NCBI GenBank assembly: GCA_009694365.1 | Contig: SHVE01000002.1 | Location: 1 to 64,000 of the forward strand | From: Thermoleophilia bacterium | Lineage (GTDB): Bacteria > Actinomycetota > Thermoleophilia > Miltoncostaeales > Miltoncostaeaceae | Length of the DNA: 64,000 nt | Reading direction: 5' to 3' | Shown: positions 54,614-64,000 of the stretch, piece after piece | Layout: every line of letters begins with the position of its first letter | Numbering within the stretch: the stretch's first letter is position 1 | Notes under the pieces: generated by a model | Databases searched by the model: none | Told to the model about the DNA's origin: nothing | What the model saw: only the letters and a program-made list of their open reading frames with translations | Program-made: the position numbers and the translations under genes

Positions 54614-54742
54614 TTAGCCCGGGCCGGGTGATCGACTCGTCGGGGCGCGGACGACGTCACCAGCACCAAGATTCATCTGGCCGACACCTCCGAGGATGTC
54701 GTGCGCATCGCGTGCGGTGGCGGCGACGGAGCGGCAAGAACC
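54529..54742 (+). repeat. Duplication of the LOG gene 3-prime end
   Basis: Bases 54529-54601 (codons for IHLADTPEDVVRIACGGGDG and on) recur at 54670-54742 with 70 of 73 identical and a period of 141, which keeps phase. The second copy has no start codon or promoter. Confidence 0.92.
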
Positions 54743-55197
54743 GAGATGCTGTTGCCACCGACGTTGTGAATACCTGAGGCGACCCGTGCGGCTCCCCCGC
54801 ACCTCGGACAGGAATCACCGGCACGCCACGGCCCCATGGCGTCGGAGCCGTACGCGCACCGGGTCAGGCACCGGACTGCCGTGAGAGGTCCCCCAGAAAC
54901 GCCGTGCGTAACGCCGGGTCCGGGGGCTGCGGTTCGCCTCGAACCGTGGGCGATCCCGTGCGGCGTGGGTTCCGCACACCACGTCGCACAACGACGCAGG
55001 CCGACCCAGGACACTGGCGCGACCGTCCCGCGACGCCGACGTCCCCGGCGCGACGACGATGACGACGACGACCGGTACGGGGCAGACGACCGCATCCATG
55101 GGCACCACGAACGGCACCCGTGGCCACGAGTGCCGCTACTGGCACAGGATGGTGCACACTCAGACGGACAAGCGCGTGCCCCGTGACGAAGCGCTGG

Positions 55198-55203
55198 TAT
55201 AGT
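55198..55203 (+). promoter_or_regulatory. -10 box of the rpsF-ssb-rplI-dnaB operon
   Basis: TATAGT, the strongest -10 in the window; predicted start near 55210, leaving a leader of about 70 bases. Confidence 0.6.
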
Positions 55204-55220
55204 CTCGCGCCTGCTGGGGC

Positions 55221-55260
55221 CGGATCGGCGTTTCGTCGTGTCCGCGTCCGTGGCCGATCG
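55221..55260 (+). promoter_or_regulatory. Candidate structured leader of rpsF
   Basis: GATCGGC (55223-55229) and GCCGATC (55253-55259) can form a 7-bp stem around a 23-base loop, ending about 20 bases before the start. Many bacteria use an rpsF leader bound by the S6:S18 pair; whether this is homologous cannot be told. Confidence 0.35.
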
Positions 55261-55280
55261 AGATACAGATACCGAAGGGA

Positions 55281-55730
55281 ATGGCGATCAGCACCCCGTA
55301 CCAGATCATGATGATCCTCAGCGCCGAGTCGGACGCCGAGCAGCAGGCGGAGATGGTCTCCCGTGTGCGCTCCCTCGTCGAGGACGCAGGCGGCACCGTC
55401 GATGACGTTGCCGAGTGGGGTCGTCGCAAGATCGCCTACCCCGTCCGTAAACAGGCCGACGGCATCTACTTTGTCGTCACGTGCCAGACGAGTGCTGCAG
55501 TCATCGAGGAGATCAGCCACGTCATGGCCATCAGCAAGGACGTTGTCCTGCGCGCCATGCCGTTCCGCCTCTCCACGGCCGAGCTCGTCGCCGTCCAGAC
55601 GAATGGCGTGCCCATGCCCGCTGACGAGCGCCCCGAGCGCGAAGACCGCCCACGCGGTGGTCGTCGTGGCGGCGGGGCCGGGGGCGGCAGCCGTGGTGGT
55701 GGCGGCCGTAGCCGCGACCGGGACCGCTAG
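55281..55730 (+). CDS. rpsF: Small-subunit ribosomal protein S6
   Basis: 149 residues. S6 fold in 1-100 (YQIMMILSAE, WGRRKIAYPVRKQADGIYFV), then an Arg/Gly-rich tail of about 30 residues (RGGRRGGGAGGG) that is longer than in E. coli S6 and resembles RGG RNA-binding regions. First gene of the rpsF-ssb-rplI-dnaB operon. Confidence 0.95.
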   Translation: MAISTPYQIMMILSAESDAEQQAEMVSRVRSLVEDAGGTVDDVAEWGRRKIAYPVRKQADGIYFVVTCQTSAAVIEEISHVMAISKDVVLRAMPFRLSTAELVAVQTNGVPMPADERPEREDRPRGGRRGGGAGGGSRGGGGRSRDRDR

Positions 55731-55757
55731 AGCCATTCGCACACCTGAGGAGCCCAT

Positions 55758-56240
55758 GTGCCGTCCGATCTCAACCGTGTGACCTTGGTGGGTCGCCTCA
55801 CCCGCGACCCCGAGGTGCGCCACCTCAAGTCCGGTGACCCCGTGGCATCGATGCGCGTTGCCGTTAACAGCCGGGGCCGGGGCGACGACGGGCAGTGGAC
55901 CGACAAGCCCAACTTCTTCGACGTGTCCGTATTCGGCCGCCAGGCCGAGACCGTCTCCCAGTACTTGTCGAAGGGGCGCCGCATCGGCATCGACGGCCGG
56001 CTCTCGTGGCGCGAATGGGAGGCCCCGGACGGCACCAAGCGGCAGACCGTCGAGGTCGTCGCCAACGACATCTTCTTCCTCGATGGCCGGAGCGACGGAG
56101 ATGGCCCCAGTGATAGTTCCGGTGGTGGCTGGTCGGCCGAGGGCGCACCGGCGGCACCCGGGGGCGACCTTCCCGTTGACACCAGCGACATCTCTTCACC
56201 CGCCCCGGCGCCCGCCGGGGATGACGACATCCCGTTCTAG
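55758..56240 (+). CDS. ssb: Single-stranded DNA-binding protein
   Basis: 160 residues. OB fold 1-110 (NRVTLVGRLTRDPEVRHL, RGRGDDGQW, FGRQAETVSQYLSKG), a Gly/Ser/Pro-rich linker and the acidic tip DDDIPF that recruits repair and replication proteins. GTG 55758 has GAGGAG at 55747-55752. Confidence 0.96.
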   Translation: MPSDLNRVTLVGRLTRDPEVRHLKSGDPVASMRVAVNSRGRGDDGQWTDKPNFFDVSVFGRQAETVSQYLSKGRRIGIDGRLSWREWEAPDGTKRQTVEVVANDIFFLDGRSDGDGPSDSSGGGWSAEGAPAAPGGDLPVDTSDISSPAPAPAGDDDIPF

Positions 56241-56249
56241 GACAAACCC

Positions 56250-56705
56250 ATGCAGGCGATTCTTCTCGAAGACGTCAAGGGGCTCGGCGACGCCGGGTCC
56301 ATCGTGACCGTGGCGCGCGGATACATGCGCAACTACCTCGCGCCGCGTAAGCTGGCCGAGGTGGCCACGACCGCGCGCGTCGCAGAGATTCTGCGCACGC
56401 AGGAGCAACGCGCCGCGGCCCGTGTGCGGAAGTTGACGGAGGCCCGCGAACTCGTGGACCTCCTCGGTCGCACGATCCTCACCCTCAAGGCGAAGGCCGG
56501 CGGCGATGGGCGCCTGTTCGGATCCATCACCGCGGGTGACGTCGCCGGGGCCATCGGCGAAGCCCGTGGCGTAACGATCGACCGTCGTCACATCACGGTG
56601 GACCCGCCGATCCGCACCACGGGCACCTACATCGTGCCGGTGGACCTCGGTGAGGCCGGCATCGCCGAGGTCAAGACGATCGTCAGCCCGCTCCTGCACG
56701 AGTGA
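56250..56705 (+). CDS. rplI: Large-subunit ribosomal protein L9
   Basis: 151 residues: N-terminal L9 domain (LLEDVKGLGDAGSIVTVARGYMRNYLAPRKLA), connecting helix and C-terminal domain (GRLFGSITAGDVA). It begins nine bases after ssb, leaving no room for rpsR, which normally sits here. Confidence 0.96.
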   Translation: MQAILLEDVKGLGDAGSIVTVARGYMRNYLAPRKLAEVATTARVAEILRTQEQRAAARVRKLTEARELVDLLGRTILTLKAKAGGDGRLFGSITAGDVAGAIGEARGVTIDRRHITVDPPIRTTGTYIVPVDLGEAGIAEVKTIVSPLLHE

Positions 56706-58102
56706 GCTCCAAGTCCGGAGCAGGATCTCGTCGATCGGCGACGGCCCTGGCCCCAATCGGCGGCGGGCACATCCCCCCGCCCCAGAACCAGGAGGCCGAA
56801 GAACTCCTTCTGGCCTCACTCATCGATGTCTCCGCCAACGTGGCCGAGGCGATGGCCATCGTCACCCTGGACGACTTCTATCGCGAGGGCCACCGGCGCA
56901 TCTTCAACGCCATCGGCGAACTGTTCGCGGTGGGCGAGCCCATCGAGCCGATCACGGTGATCGAGCAACTCACCAAGACCGGCTCCCTTGAAGGGGCGGG
57001 CGGGCGCGACCGCGTACTCGACCTCATGATCACGCCGTACATCGCCGCCTCGTACCGCGCGTACGCCGAGATGGTCCATGACGCCGCCACCCAGCGGCGC
57101 CTTCTGCAGGTAGGGCAGGAGATCACGACGATCGTCGCGGAGCGCGAGGGCGAGACCATCGCCATGGTGCAGCGCGCTGAGGATCTGATCTACACCCTCA
57201 CCCAGAAGCAGACGCGCGGCGACTTCGTGGGCACCGACGAACTGGTGAAAAGCAGCATCGAGCGCCTGCTGGCGGCCAGCGAACAGGGTTCGGAGGTCAC
57301 GGGGCTGGCCACCGGGTTCACCGATCTCGATCGCCTCACCGGCGGCTTCCGGGCTTCCAACCTCATCGTGGTGGCGGGACGCCCCTCGATGGGAAAGACC
57401 GCGCTCGCGCTGGGCATGGTTGAGCATGTGGCCCTGAACGAGAACACGACCGTCGCCCTGTTCAGCCTCGAGATGAGCGCGGACGAACTCACCCAGCGGC
57501 TGCTGTGCTCCTTGGCCATGGTCGACGCGTCCCGCATGCGCAGCGGTCGCCTCTCGGCCGACGACTGGCCACGTGTCAGTCAGGCCGCCGACCGTCTCAG
57601 TAAGGCCCCGATCTTCATCGACGACTCCGAGGGCATGACCGTCACCGAGATGCGCACGAAGGCGCGCCGTCTGAAGGCACGGCATGGCCTCGGGCTTGTC
57701 GTTGTGGATTACATCCAGCTGATGGAGGGCGCACCCAACCTGCGCCGGCGTGACGAGAACCGCGTGCAAGAGATCTCGGCCATCTCGCGTGGTCTCAAGA
57801 TGATGGCCCGTGACCTTGGGGTTCCCATCATCGTGGTGTCGCAACTCAACCGGTCGCCCGAGGCCCGGACCGACAAGCGCCCCATGCTCTCCGACCTCCG
57901 TGAGTCGGGCGCCATCGAGCAGGACGCCGACATGGTGCTCCTGATCTACCGCGACGACTACTACGAGCCCGACAGCGAGAGCAAGGGCATCGCGGAGGTC
58001 AACGTGGCCAAACACCGAAACGGCCCCACCGACCGCGTGAAATTGGCGTTCTTGGGTACGTACGCGAAATTCGCGAGCCTCGGGAAGGACCACGACCGCT
58101 AA
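56702..58102 (+). CDS. dnaB: Replicative DNA helicase
   Basis: 466 residues. N-terminal DnaG-interacting domain to about 125, then the RecA-like core with Walker A GRPSMGKTALAL near 228, DnaB motifs VVDYIQLMEG and SQLNRSPEAR, and Arg finger KHRNGPT. No intein interrupts it. GTG overlaps the rplI stop by four bases (GTGA). Confidence 0.97.
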   Translation: MSSKSGAGSRRSATALAPIGGGHIPPPQNQEAEELLLASLIDVSANVAEAMAIVTLDDFYREGHRRIFNAIGELFAVGEPIEPITVIEQLTKTGSLEGAGGRDRVLDLMITPYIAASYRAYAEMVHDAATQRRLLQVGQEITTIVAEREGETIAMVQRAEDLIYTLTQKQTRGDFVGTDELVKSSIERLLAASEQGSEVTGLATGFTDLDRLTGGFRASNLIVVAGRPSMGKTALALGMVEHVALNENTTVALFSLEMSADELTQRLLCSLAMVDASRMRSGRLSADDWPRVSQAADRLSKAPIFIDDSEGMTVTEMRTKARRLKARHGLGLVVVDYIQLMEGAPNLRRRDENRVQEISAISRGLKMMARDLGVPIIVVSQLNRSPEARTDKRPMLSDLRESGAIEQDADMVLLIYRDDYYEPDSESKGIAEVNVAKHRNGPTDRVKLAFLGTYAKFASLGKDHDR

Positions 58103-58385
58103 CTGCAGGGCCCAACTCACCCTGCGATTCATCAGGTGTCGTTGCAGCCGAGTTACGAAGGTCCGGGTCTCCGTATGATCAGTGGTCTGGGTCCGGTCCC
58201 TCCCCTCTCCGAACTACCGGCCGTCGTGCATCACCGGGCCGTCGCCATCAGGAACGAGCCGCGGAGGGGCACGTCCGGCTGCCCACTCCGCAATTCCTGC
58301 AGACGAACGCTCCGCTCTCGGCACCGAGTGAGCCAGACGCTGGCAGCCGTGCCGGGAGACGGCGCACGGGGTTCGCGCCCGTAGG

Positions 58386-58622
58386 TCAAGAGATCCGCAG
58401 TTGCCTGATCCGGGTCCATTCGACGAGTGCGCCTGTGAGCAGACCCCGCACGGCTCGGACCCGCCGCGCGGAGATGAGGCACGGACAGCACTCCTCGCCG
58501 CAGTATGAACACACAGACCCCTCGGGACGGGCAGCGCCCGGATATGGGTCAACGGGTTCTGCTCCGGCGGCACGCATCAGCGCCCGCGCCTCAGCATCGC
58601 TGAACCGGAGGCCTCGTCGCAT
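58386..58622 (-). CDS. Small Cys-rich protein
   Basis: 78 residues. A cysteine cluster CSYCGEECCPC near 38-48 suggests a zinc ribbon; flanking helices LRFSDAEARALMRAAG and a basic region RRVRAVRG. No family recognised. GAGG lies 12 bases before the ATG. Codon use is less GC-biased at third positions than in the neighbours, so it may be foreign. Real-gene status uncertain. Confidence 0.45.
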   Translation of the reverse strand: MRRGLRFSDAEARALMRAAGAEPVDPYPGAARPEGSVCSYCGEECCPCLISARRVRAVRGLLTGALVEWTRIRQLRIS

Positions 58623-58648
58623 GGCACGGACATCCTCGGGAGTACGCC

Positions 58649-58682
58649 GACCCCCGCTCGCCAGCAGCGGCGAGCGGGGGTC
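58649..58682. terminator. Perfect 14-bp hairpin between two small minus-strand genes
   Basis: GACCCCCGCTCGCC (58649-58662) and GGCGAGCGGGGGTC (58669-58682) with a 6-base loop. Lies ten bases past the stop of the membrane gene (minus strand). No T-run on either side. Confidence 0.7.
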
Positions 58683-58692
58683 AATCGGGGAT

Positions 58693-58998
58693 CTAGCCCG
58701 GCGGCGGGGTGCGGCGGATGTAGGTGCTCCGCATGATCATGCGAGAGCAGGGCACCGGTCGGTAGCGTCCCACGAGGAGCATGAAGCGGTGGTGACCACG
58801 CGTGGTCGCACGGACGGCCGCGACGATGCCGATCCAGGCTAGGGCGATGCCCATCCCGTCGTGATCACCGGTCGTGCACTCCGCGCACGGCTCCTCGTGA
58901 ACGGCGTGCGCCGTCGCATCGCCCACGGGCATCAGCGGGGCGCCGTAATAGACGCCAAGCCCGAGGAACAACGCGGCGAGCAGGATCCGCACGACCAT
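58693..58998 (-). CDS. Small membrane protein (probable)
   Basis: 101 residues from ATG 58998. A strongly hydrophobic N-terminus (VVRILLAALFLGLGVYYGA) and a second hydrophobic stretch (MGIALAWIGIVAAV) flank HAVHEEPCAECTTGDHDG, which contains His and Cys residues. Not recognised. The hairpin directly after its stop supports a transcribed unit. Confidence 0.45.
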   Translation of the reverse strand: MVVRILLAALFLGLGVYYGAPLMPVGDATAHAVHEEPCAECTTGDHDGMGIALAWIGIVAAVRATTRGHHRFMLLVGRYRPVPCSRMIMRSTYIRRTPPPG

Positions 58999-59171
58999 GA
59001 GTGAGGTGATAGAACGATCTAGACCACCCGAGGGATGTTGACGGTTCCCCCACTCGCCGCGGGGTCGCACCCCGCGCGTGACCTCCGCCGGGGGCCCAGA
59101 TTCATCAGGCGCATCCGTGACACATCCGAGCCACCCATCCCGGACAGATAGCCTGAGACCCCCGGGTGGCC

Positions 59172-59177
59172 TATCAT
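59172..59177 (+). promoter_or_regulatory. -10 box of purA
   Basis: TATCAT; predicted start near 59184, leader of about 59 bases with AGGTAGGG before ATG 59243. Confidence 0.5.
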
Positions 59178-59189
59178 TCGCGCCGTCCC

Positions 59190-59210
59190 CGGCCCGCTGC
59201 GCGCGGGCCG
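59190..59210 (+). promoter_or_regulatory. 8-bp hairpin in the purA leader
   Basis: CGGCCCGC (59190-59197) and GCGGGCCG (59203-59210) with loop TGCGC. It sits at the predicted 5-prime end of the transcript and may stabilise it or control it; no known purine riboswitch features are seen. Confidence 0.4.
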
Positions 59211-59239
59211 AATGCTGCTCGGAGTCCAACCAGAGGTAG

Positions 59240-60642
<1,403 letters not shown>

Positions 60643-60691
60643 CGCCCGGGGCCACACAACCGGGAGTACCCGTCATCTCCCGGCGCCCGCG

Positions 60692-61480
60692 CTACGGGCG
60701 TAGGCGCCGTCCCGTCCGGAACATGCGGATGGCGAGGAGGGTGAGCAGGGCCGCAACGGCGGCGGCAACGGCGAGGGAGAGCCACACCGCGCTCTCGTGA
60801 CCCCCGGTGATTCCCCCGCGCTCGGCGTCCACGAGGTAGTAGATGGGGTCGAGGAGGGTGAGCGTCCGCCACGGCTCGGAGAGGGCGTCCACCGAGTAGA
60901 AGACGCCACCGAGAAGGGCGAGGGGAGAGATCACGAGGGCGGCGATGAACGCCTGCTGGTCGAACGAGTCGGCCCAGATACCGGTCATCACGCCGAGGGC
61001 GCTGAAGATGAGCCCGGTGAGGATGAGGGTGATCACGGCGAGGAGGGGCTGCTCCACTCCCCCCACGAACGGCATGGCACACGCCGCCACGATGATCGCG
61101 GTGAGCCACCCGCGGTAGAGCCCACCCACCATGTACGACCACACCACCTCGGCCGGGCGAAGCGGTGACGACAGGACGTCGTCGATGTACCCCTCGTTAC
61201 GCGCCTGAAAGAGACTGGTGGAGGCGTTGGCGAACGACTGCCCGGCCACGGTCGTCACCAGCAGCCCGGGCAGGATGAACCAGAGGTACGGAATGCCCGA
61301 GACGTGCCGCAGTTGACCACCCAGCGCGCCGCCGAAGACCGCCATGAACAACACAGCGGTGACGACCGGGGGAAGGATCGTTTGGGTCCAGAGCGTGGTC
61401 ACCCGCCGGACCTCGCGGCCGCTGAGCGCACCTACTCCGCGACGCGACGCACGCCGGAGAGTGGTGCGGTCGTCGCTCAT
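60692..61480 (-). CDS. ABC-2 type transporter permease
   Basis: 262 residues with six hydrophobic segments; VLFMAVFGGALGGQL, SGIPYLWFILPGLLV and the C-terminal block PLALLGGVFYSVDALSEPWR are ABC-2/NodJ-DrrB features. It exports an unknown compound, probably a lipid, polymer or drug. ATG overlaps the ATPase stop by four bases. Confidence 0.9.
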   Translation of the reverse strand: MSDDRTTLRRASRRGVGALSGREVRRVTTLWTQTILPPVVTAVLFMAVFGGALGGQLRHVSGIPYLWFILPGLLVTTVAGQSFANASTSLFQARNEGYIDDVLSSPLRPAEVVWSYMVGGLYRGWLTAIIVAACAMPFVGGVEQPLLAVITLILTGLIFSALGVMTGIWADSFDQQAFIAALVISPLALLGGVFYSVDALSEPWRTLTLLDPIYYLVDAERGGITGGHESAVWLSLAVAAAVAALLTLLAIRMFRTGRRLRP

Positions 61481-62235
61481 GACGCCCCCTGCATTGCGGC
61501 GAGGTAGGCGTCCTCGAGACGCGGCCCGCCGAACCGATCGATGATCTGGGCCACGGTGCCCTCGGCGATGATGCGGCCACCCCGGATCATCGCGATGTTC
61601 TCGCAGAGGGCCTCGGCCTCCTCGAGGTAGTGCGTGGTGAGGAGAATGGTCGTGCGCTGTTCCTCGTGTAGTTGTGACAGGTAGTTCCACAGGTCGTGAC
61701 GCAGTTCGAGGTCCACCCCGGCGGTGGGCTCGTCGAGGATTGCCAAGCGGGGACGGTGCACCAGCGCACGGGCGATGAGCAGCCGGCGGCGCATGCCACC
61801 CGAGAGCCGGTTGGGACGGCTGGTGGCCTTGCCCTCCAGATCGAAGGCGGCCAACAACTCATCCGCGCGCTCCTCGGCGTCGGCCTTTGCCATGCCGAAG
61901 TAGCGACCGTGGAACGACAGCACCTCGCGTGCGGTGAGGAACCGATCGAGGTGCACCTCCTGTGGTGCGAGCCCCACCATCGTGCGCGCCATCCGGTGAT
62001 CGGTAACCGCGTCGTAGCCAAACACCCGAACGGTGCCGGCCGGCCCGCGGATGAGCCCGGCGACGATTCCGATGAGTGTGCTCTTGCCCGACCCGTTGGG
62101 GCCGAGGAGTCCGTGAAAGCCCCCGGCGGGGACGGTCAGCGAGAGGTCGTCGAGCGCCGGGGTTCCGTCGTCGTAGACCTTGGTGAGCCCCCGGATCTCC
62201 AGAGCGGGAGGCGGACCGGATCGGGGGTCATTCAC
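61477..62235 (-). CDS. ABC-2 type transporter ATPase
   Basis: 252 residues. Walker A GPNGSGKST, signature LSGGMRRR (DrrA-like), Walker B LAILDEPTAGVDLE and H-loop TTHYLEEAEAL. GTG 62235 lies seven bases after a -10 box. Pairs with the overlapping permease gene downstream. Confidence 0.93.
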   Translation of the reverse strand: MNDPRSGPPPALEIRGLTKVYDDGTPALDDLSLTVPAGGFHGLLGPNGSGKSTLIGIVAGLIRGPAGTVRVFGYDAVTDHRMARTMVGLAPQEVHLDRFLTAREVLSFHGRYFGMAKADAEERADELLAAFDLEGKATSRPNRLSGGMRRRLLIARALVHRPRLAILDEPTAGVDLELRHDLWNYLSQLHEEQRTTILLTTHYLEEAEALCENIAMIRGGRIIAEGTVAQIIDRFGGPRLEDAYLAAMQGAS

Positions 62236-62242
62236 GATGCGC

Positions 62243-62248
62243 ATCCTA
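62243..62248 (-). promoter_or_regulatory. Leaderless -10 box of the ABC-2 exporter operon
   Basis: TAGGAT (62248 to 62243), 7 bases before GTG 62235. Confidence 0.6.
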
Positions 62249-62555
62249 CCCCGCGTGTCCATGGGACCGATTCCGTGGGATCACGCAACCCGTGGTCCCA
62301 GAGTCCCCCGGGGATGGCTCAGGGCGACGGGATGGCACCTCCCCCTGGGAAGCGGAGGGTGGGCCATCGAGACGATCGGTCCGGTGCGGTGCGGGCACAC
62401 GGCGGACCGCGCAGGCCGCGGCGGACACGGCCACCCGTCGCGCCGGAACCCCCGTACGCACCGGCGTTTGCGGGTCGCCACGGACACCGCCGGCCCCAAC
62501 CGGGCGCATGAAGGCGGAACCCCCCGACCACCTCGGCGGCCGTGGGCGTCGTTGG
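62249..62555. other. About 300-base divergent spacer before purD
   Basis: No gene is recognised; only the two outward -10 boxes at its ends. Confidence 0.55.
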
Positions 62556-62561
62556 TAGGGT
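62556..62561 (+). promoter_or_regulatory. Leaderless -10 box of purD
   Basis: TAGGGT, 7 bases before GTG 62569. Confidence 0.6.
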
Positions 62562-62568
62562 CCCCTCC

Positions 62569-63837
62569 GTGGCGCGTCGAGCACTCGTGGTGGGGAGCGG
62601 TGGACGCGAGCACGCGCTCGTGCGCGCGCTTGCGGCGACCGGTTGGACCGTTATCGCCGCGCCCGGCAACCCCGGCATCGCCACCGACGCCGACGTGCGC
62701 GACGTCGGCATGCACGACCACGCCGGCATGGTGGACCTCGCGCTCGCCGAACGGGTCGATCTCGTGATCATCGGACCCGAGGCGCCGCTAGTGGCGGGCC
62801 TGGCCGACGTTCTGCGCGTGGCCGGGTGTGCGGTGCTCGGGCCGTCCGCCGAGGCGGCCCGCCTAGAAGGCAGCAAGGCCTTCGCCAAGGAGATCATGGT
62901 GGCCGCCGAGGTACTTACCGCGCGGTCGGTGACGGTCACCGACGTGGTGGCGGGCATGGCCGCCGTGGCCGAGTTCGGCACGCCGGTGGCCATCAAGGCC
63001 GACGGACTGGCGGCCGGCAAGGGCGTGGTCATCGCCCAGGATGAGGCGGAGGCCTGCGCCGCCCTTCAGATGATGATCGACGATGCCGTGTTCGGCAATG
63101 CCGGCCGCACCGTGGTGGTGGAGGAGGGCCTCGTGGGGCCCGAGGTGTCGTTGCTGGCCATCAGTGACGGCACGGCGGTGGCCCGGTTTCCTGCGGCCCG
63201 CGACTACAAGCCGATCGGCGACGGCAACACCGGGTCGATGACCGGCGGCATGGGGTCGGTCTCGCCCGTACCCGACATCCCCGACCACCTCGCCGACCAG
63301 TTGGTGGAGACCGTGCACCGCCCGGTCATCCGGGAGATGGCGCGCCGGGGGATCCCGTTCAACGGCGTGCTCTACGCCGGGATCATGATGACGGCGAGCG
63401 GTCCCACAGTGCTCGAGTTCAACGTGCGCTTTGGCGATCCGGAGACGCAGGCTCTGCTGCCGCGGGTGGGGGGCGACCTCGGGGAGATCTTGCTAGCCGC
63501 CGCTACCGGCGGACTGGCCGACAGCCCCGTGCCCGTAAGCGGCGAGGCATCGGTGGCCGTCGTGCTCGCCGCCGCCAATTACCCCGGAGACCCGCGTACG
63601 GGCGACACAATCACGGGCATCGCCGATGCACTGGCCACCGGGGCCAACGTGTTTCAGGCCGGTACCGCGCGGGGTACGAGCGGTGATCTCGTAACACACG
63701 GCGGGCGAGTGCTGGCCGTGCAGGCGTGCGGGTCCGACGTGGAAGCCGCGCGCGAGCGCGCCTACGCCGCCGCCGACCTTATCCACTTCGACGGCAAGCA
63801 GATGCGGCGCGACATCGCCGCGGGGATGGACAGATGA
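62569..63837 (+). CDS. purD: Phosphoribosylamine-glycine ligase (GAR synthetase)
   Basis: Second step of purine synthesis. 422 residues, ATP-grasp fold: VVGSGGREHALV at 7-18, IKADGLAAGKGV, DYKPIGDGNTGSMTGGMGSVSP and EFNVRFGDPETQ are all present. GTG 62569 follows a -10 box. Overlaps purB by four bases. Confidence 0.97.
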   Translation: MARRALVVGSGGREHALVRALAATGWTVIAAPGNPGIATDADVRDVGMHDHAGMVDLALAERVDLVIIGPEAPLVAGLADVLRVAGCAVLGPSAEAARLEGSKAFAKEIMVAAEVLTARSVTVTDVVAGMAAVAEFGTPVAIKADGLAAGKGVVIAQDEAEACAALQMMIDDAVFGNAGRTVVVEEGLVGPEVSLLAISDGTAVARFPAARDYKPIGDGNTGSMTGGMGSVSPVPDIPDHLADQLVETVHRPVIREMARRGIPFNGVLYAGIMMTASGPTVLEFNVRFGDPETQALLPRVGGDLGEILLAAATGGLADSPVPVSGEASVAVVLAAANYPGDPRTGDTITGIADALATGANVFQAGTARGTSGDLVTHGGRVLAVQACGSDVEAARERAYAAADLIHFDGKQMRRDIAAGMDR

Positions 63838-64000
63838 TTCCGCGCTACTCACGACCCGAAATGGCCACCATCTGGACCGAGGAGGCCAAACTGCAACGGT
63901 GGCTCGATGTCGAGCTCGCCGTGTGCCGCGCATGGTGTCGCCGTGGGGTCATCCCCCCCGACGACCTCGCCCAGATCGAAGCGAAGGCCGCGTTCACCGT
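63834..64000 (+). CDS. purB: Adenylosuccinate lyase, N-terminal part (cut by the window)
   Basis: 55 residues visible from ATG 63834, which overlaps the purD stop (ATGA). MIPRYSRPEMATIWTEEAKL is the standard PurB opening. Acts twice in purine synthesis and works with purA and purD in this region. Confidence 0.93.
   Translation, partial: MIPRYSRPEMATIWTEEAKLQRWLDVELAVCRAWCRRGVIPPDDLAQIEAKAAFT

Larger units (their letters stand above)
54614..55280. other. 667-base intergenic region with LOG end copy and rpsF promoter
   Basis: After the duplicated LOG tail (to 54742), about 440 bases contain no recognisable gene. GAC-rich microrepeats occur at 55052-55072. The rpsF promoter and leader occupy 55198-55280. 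Confidence 0.6.

Noticed and set aside
54864-55823. Minus-strand 319-residue frame across rpsF
   Set aside because: It runs antisense to the clear S6 gene, has His/Gly-rich shadow composition and no recognisable domain.

Overview
The window is a high-GC, gene-dense stretch of a bacterial chromosome, most likely from an actinobacterium (Actinomycetota). Supporting signs are the mec-cysO-cysM cysteine cluster with a MoeZ-like activator, a ClgR-like regulator fused by overlap to clpP, HemQ, an FAD-type thymidylate synthase, many GTG starts, and -10 boxes of the TANNNT type placed directly before start codons. Gene content and order look more like a Thermoleophilia-type lineage than like Streptomyces or Mycobacterium, but that placement is inference. 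I see no rRNA, CRISPR array, prophage or intact insertion sequence; there is one tRNA.

Layout. 1-1000: tail of an unknown repeat-ended protein, a hairpin, a beta-carbonic anhydrase. 1001-3852 (minus): moeZ-cysO-cysM-mec, the thiocarboxylate route to cysteine. 4000-13252 (plus): a long tightly coupled run with rarA, a repeat-containing unknown, tandem ThyX, a DUF1385 protein, nicotinate phosphoribosyltransferase, methylmalonyl-CoA epimerase, a radical SAM protein and ychF. 13485-17322 (minus): a UvrD-type helicase-nuclease and an OB-HD phosphohydrolase. 17809-24168 (plus): DUF1015, an inositol-phosphatase-like gene, clgR-clpP and a large secreted propeller protein. 24169-28010: a low-coding stretch with tRNA-Arg, a decayed birA, a glutamine amidotransferase and a secreted glycoside hydrolase. 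28089-32743 (minus): tadA, a lipoprotein and a MacB/FtsX-type ABC exporter. 32851-36770 (plus): a ferric-iron ABC importer. 36767-54613: cupin, thioredoxin, ettA, aconitase, suhB, ispH, an eukaryotic-type UDP-sugar pyrophosphorylase with a zinc dehydrogenase, an LMW phosphatase with fructosamine kinase, hemQ, a sugar dehydrogenase, dedA, a thioredoxin-like protein and a LOG protein. 55281-58102: rpsF-ssb-rplI-dnaB, without rpsR. 59243-64000: purA, an ABC-2 exporter, purD and the start of purB.

Two genome-wide habits stand out. First, 16 transcription-leading genes have a TA(G/C)NNT hexamer ending exactly 6-8 bases before the start codon, which predicts leaderless mRNAs, while operon-internal genes use Shine-Dalgarno sites or 1-4 base overlaps. 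Second, the 3-prime ends of three unrelated genes (carbonic anhydrase, LOG protein, purA) are each followed by a diverged copy of their own last 25-100 bases, and the first gene ends in an in-frame tandem repeat. I know of no named process for such end duplications, and they are the best candidate here for something undescribed.
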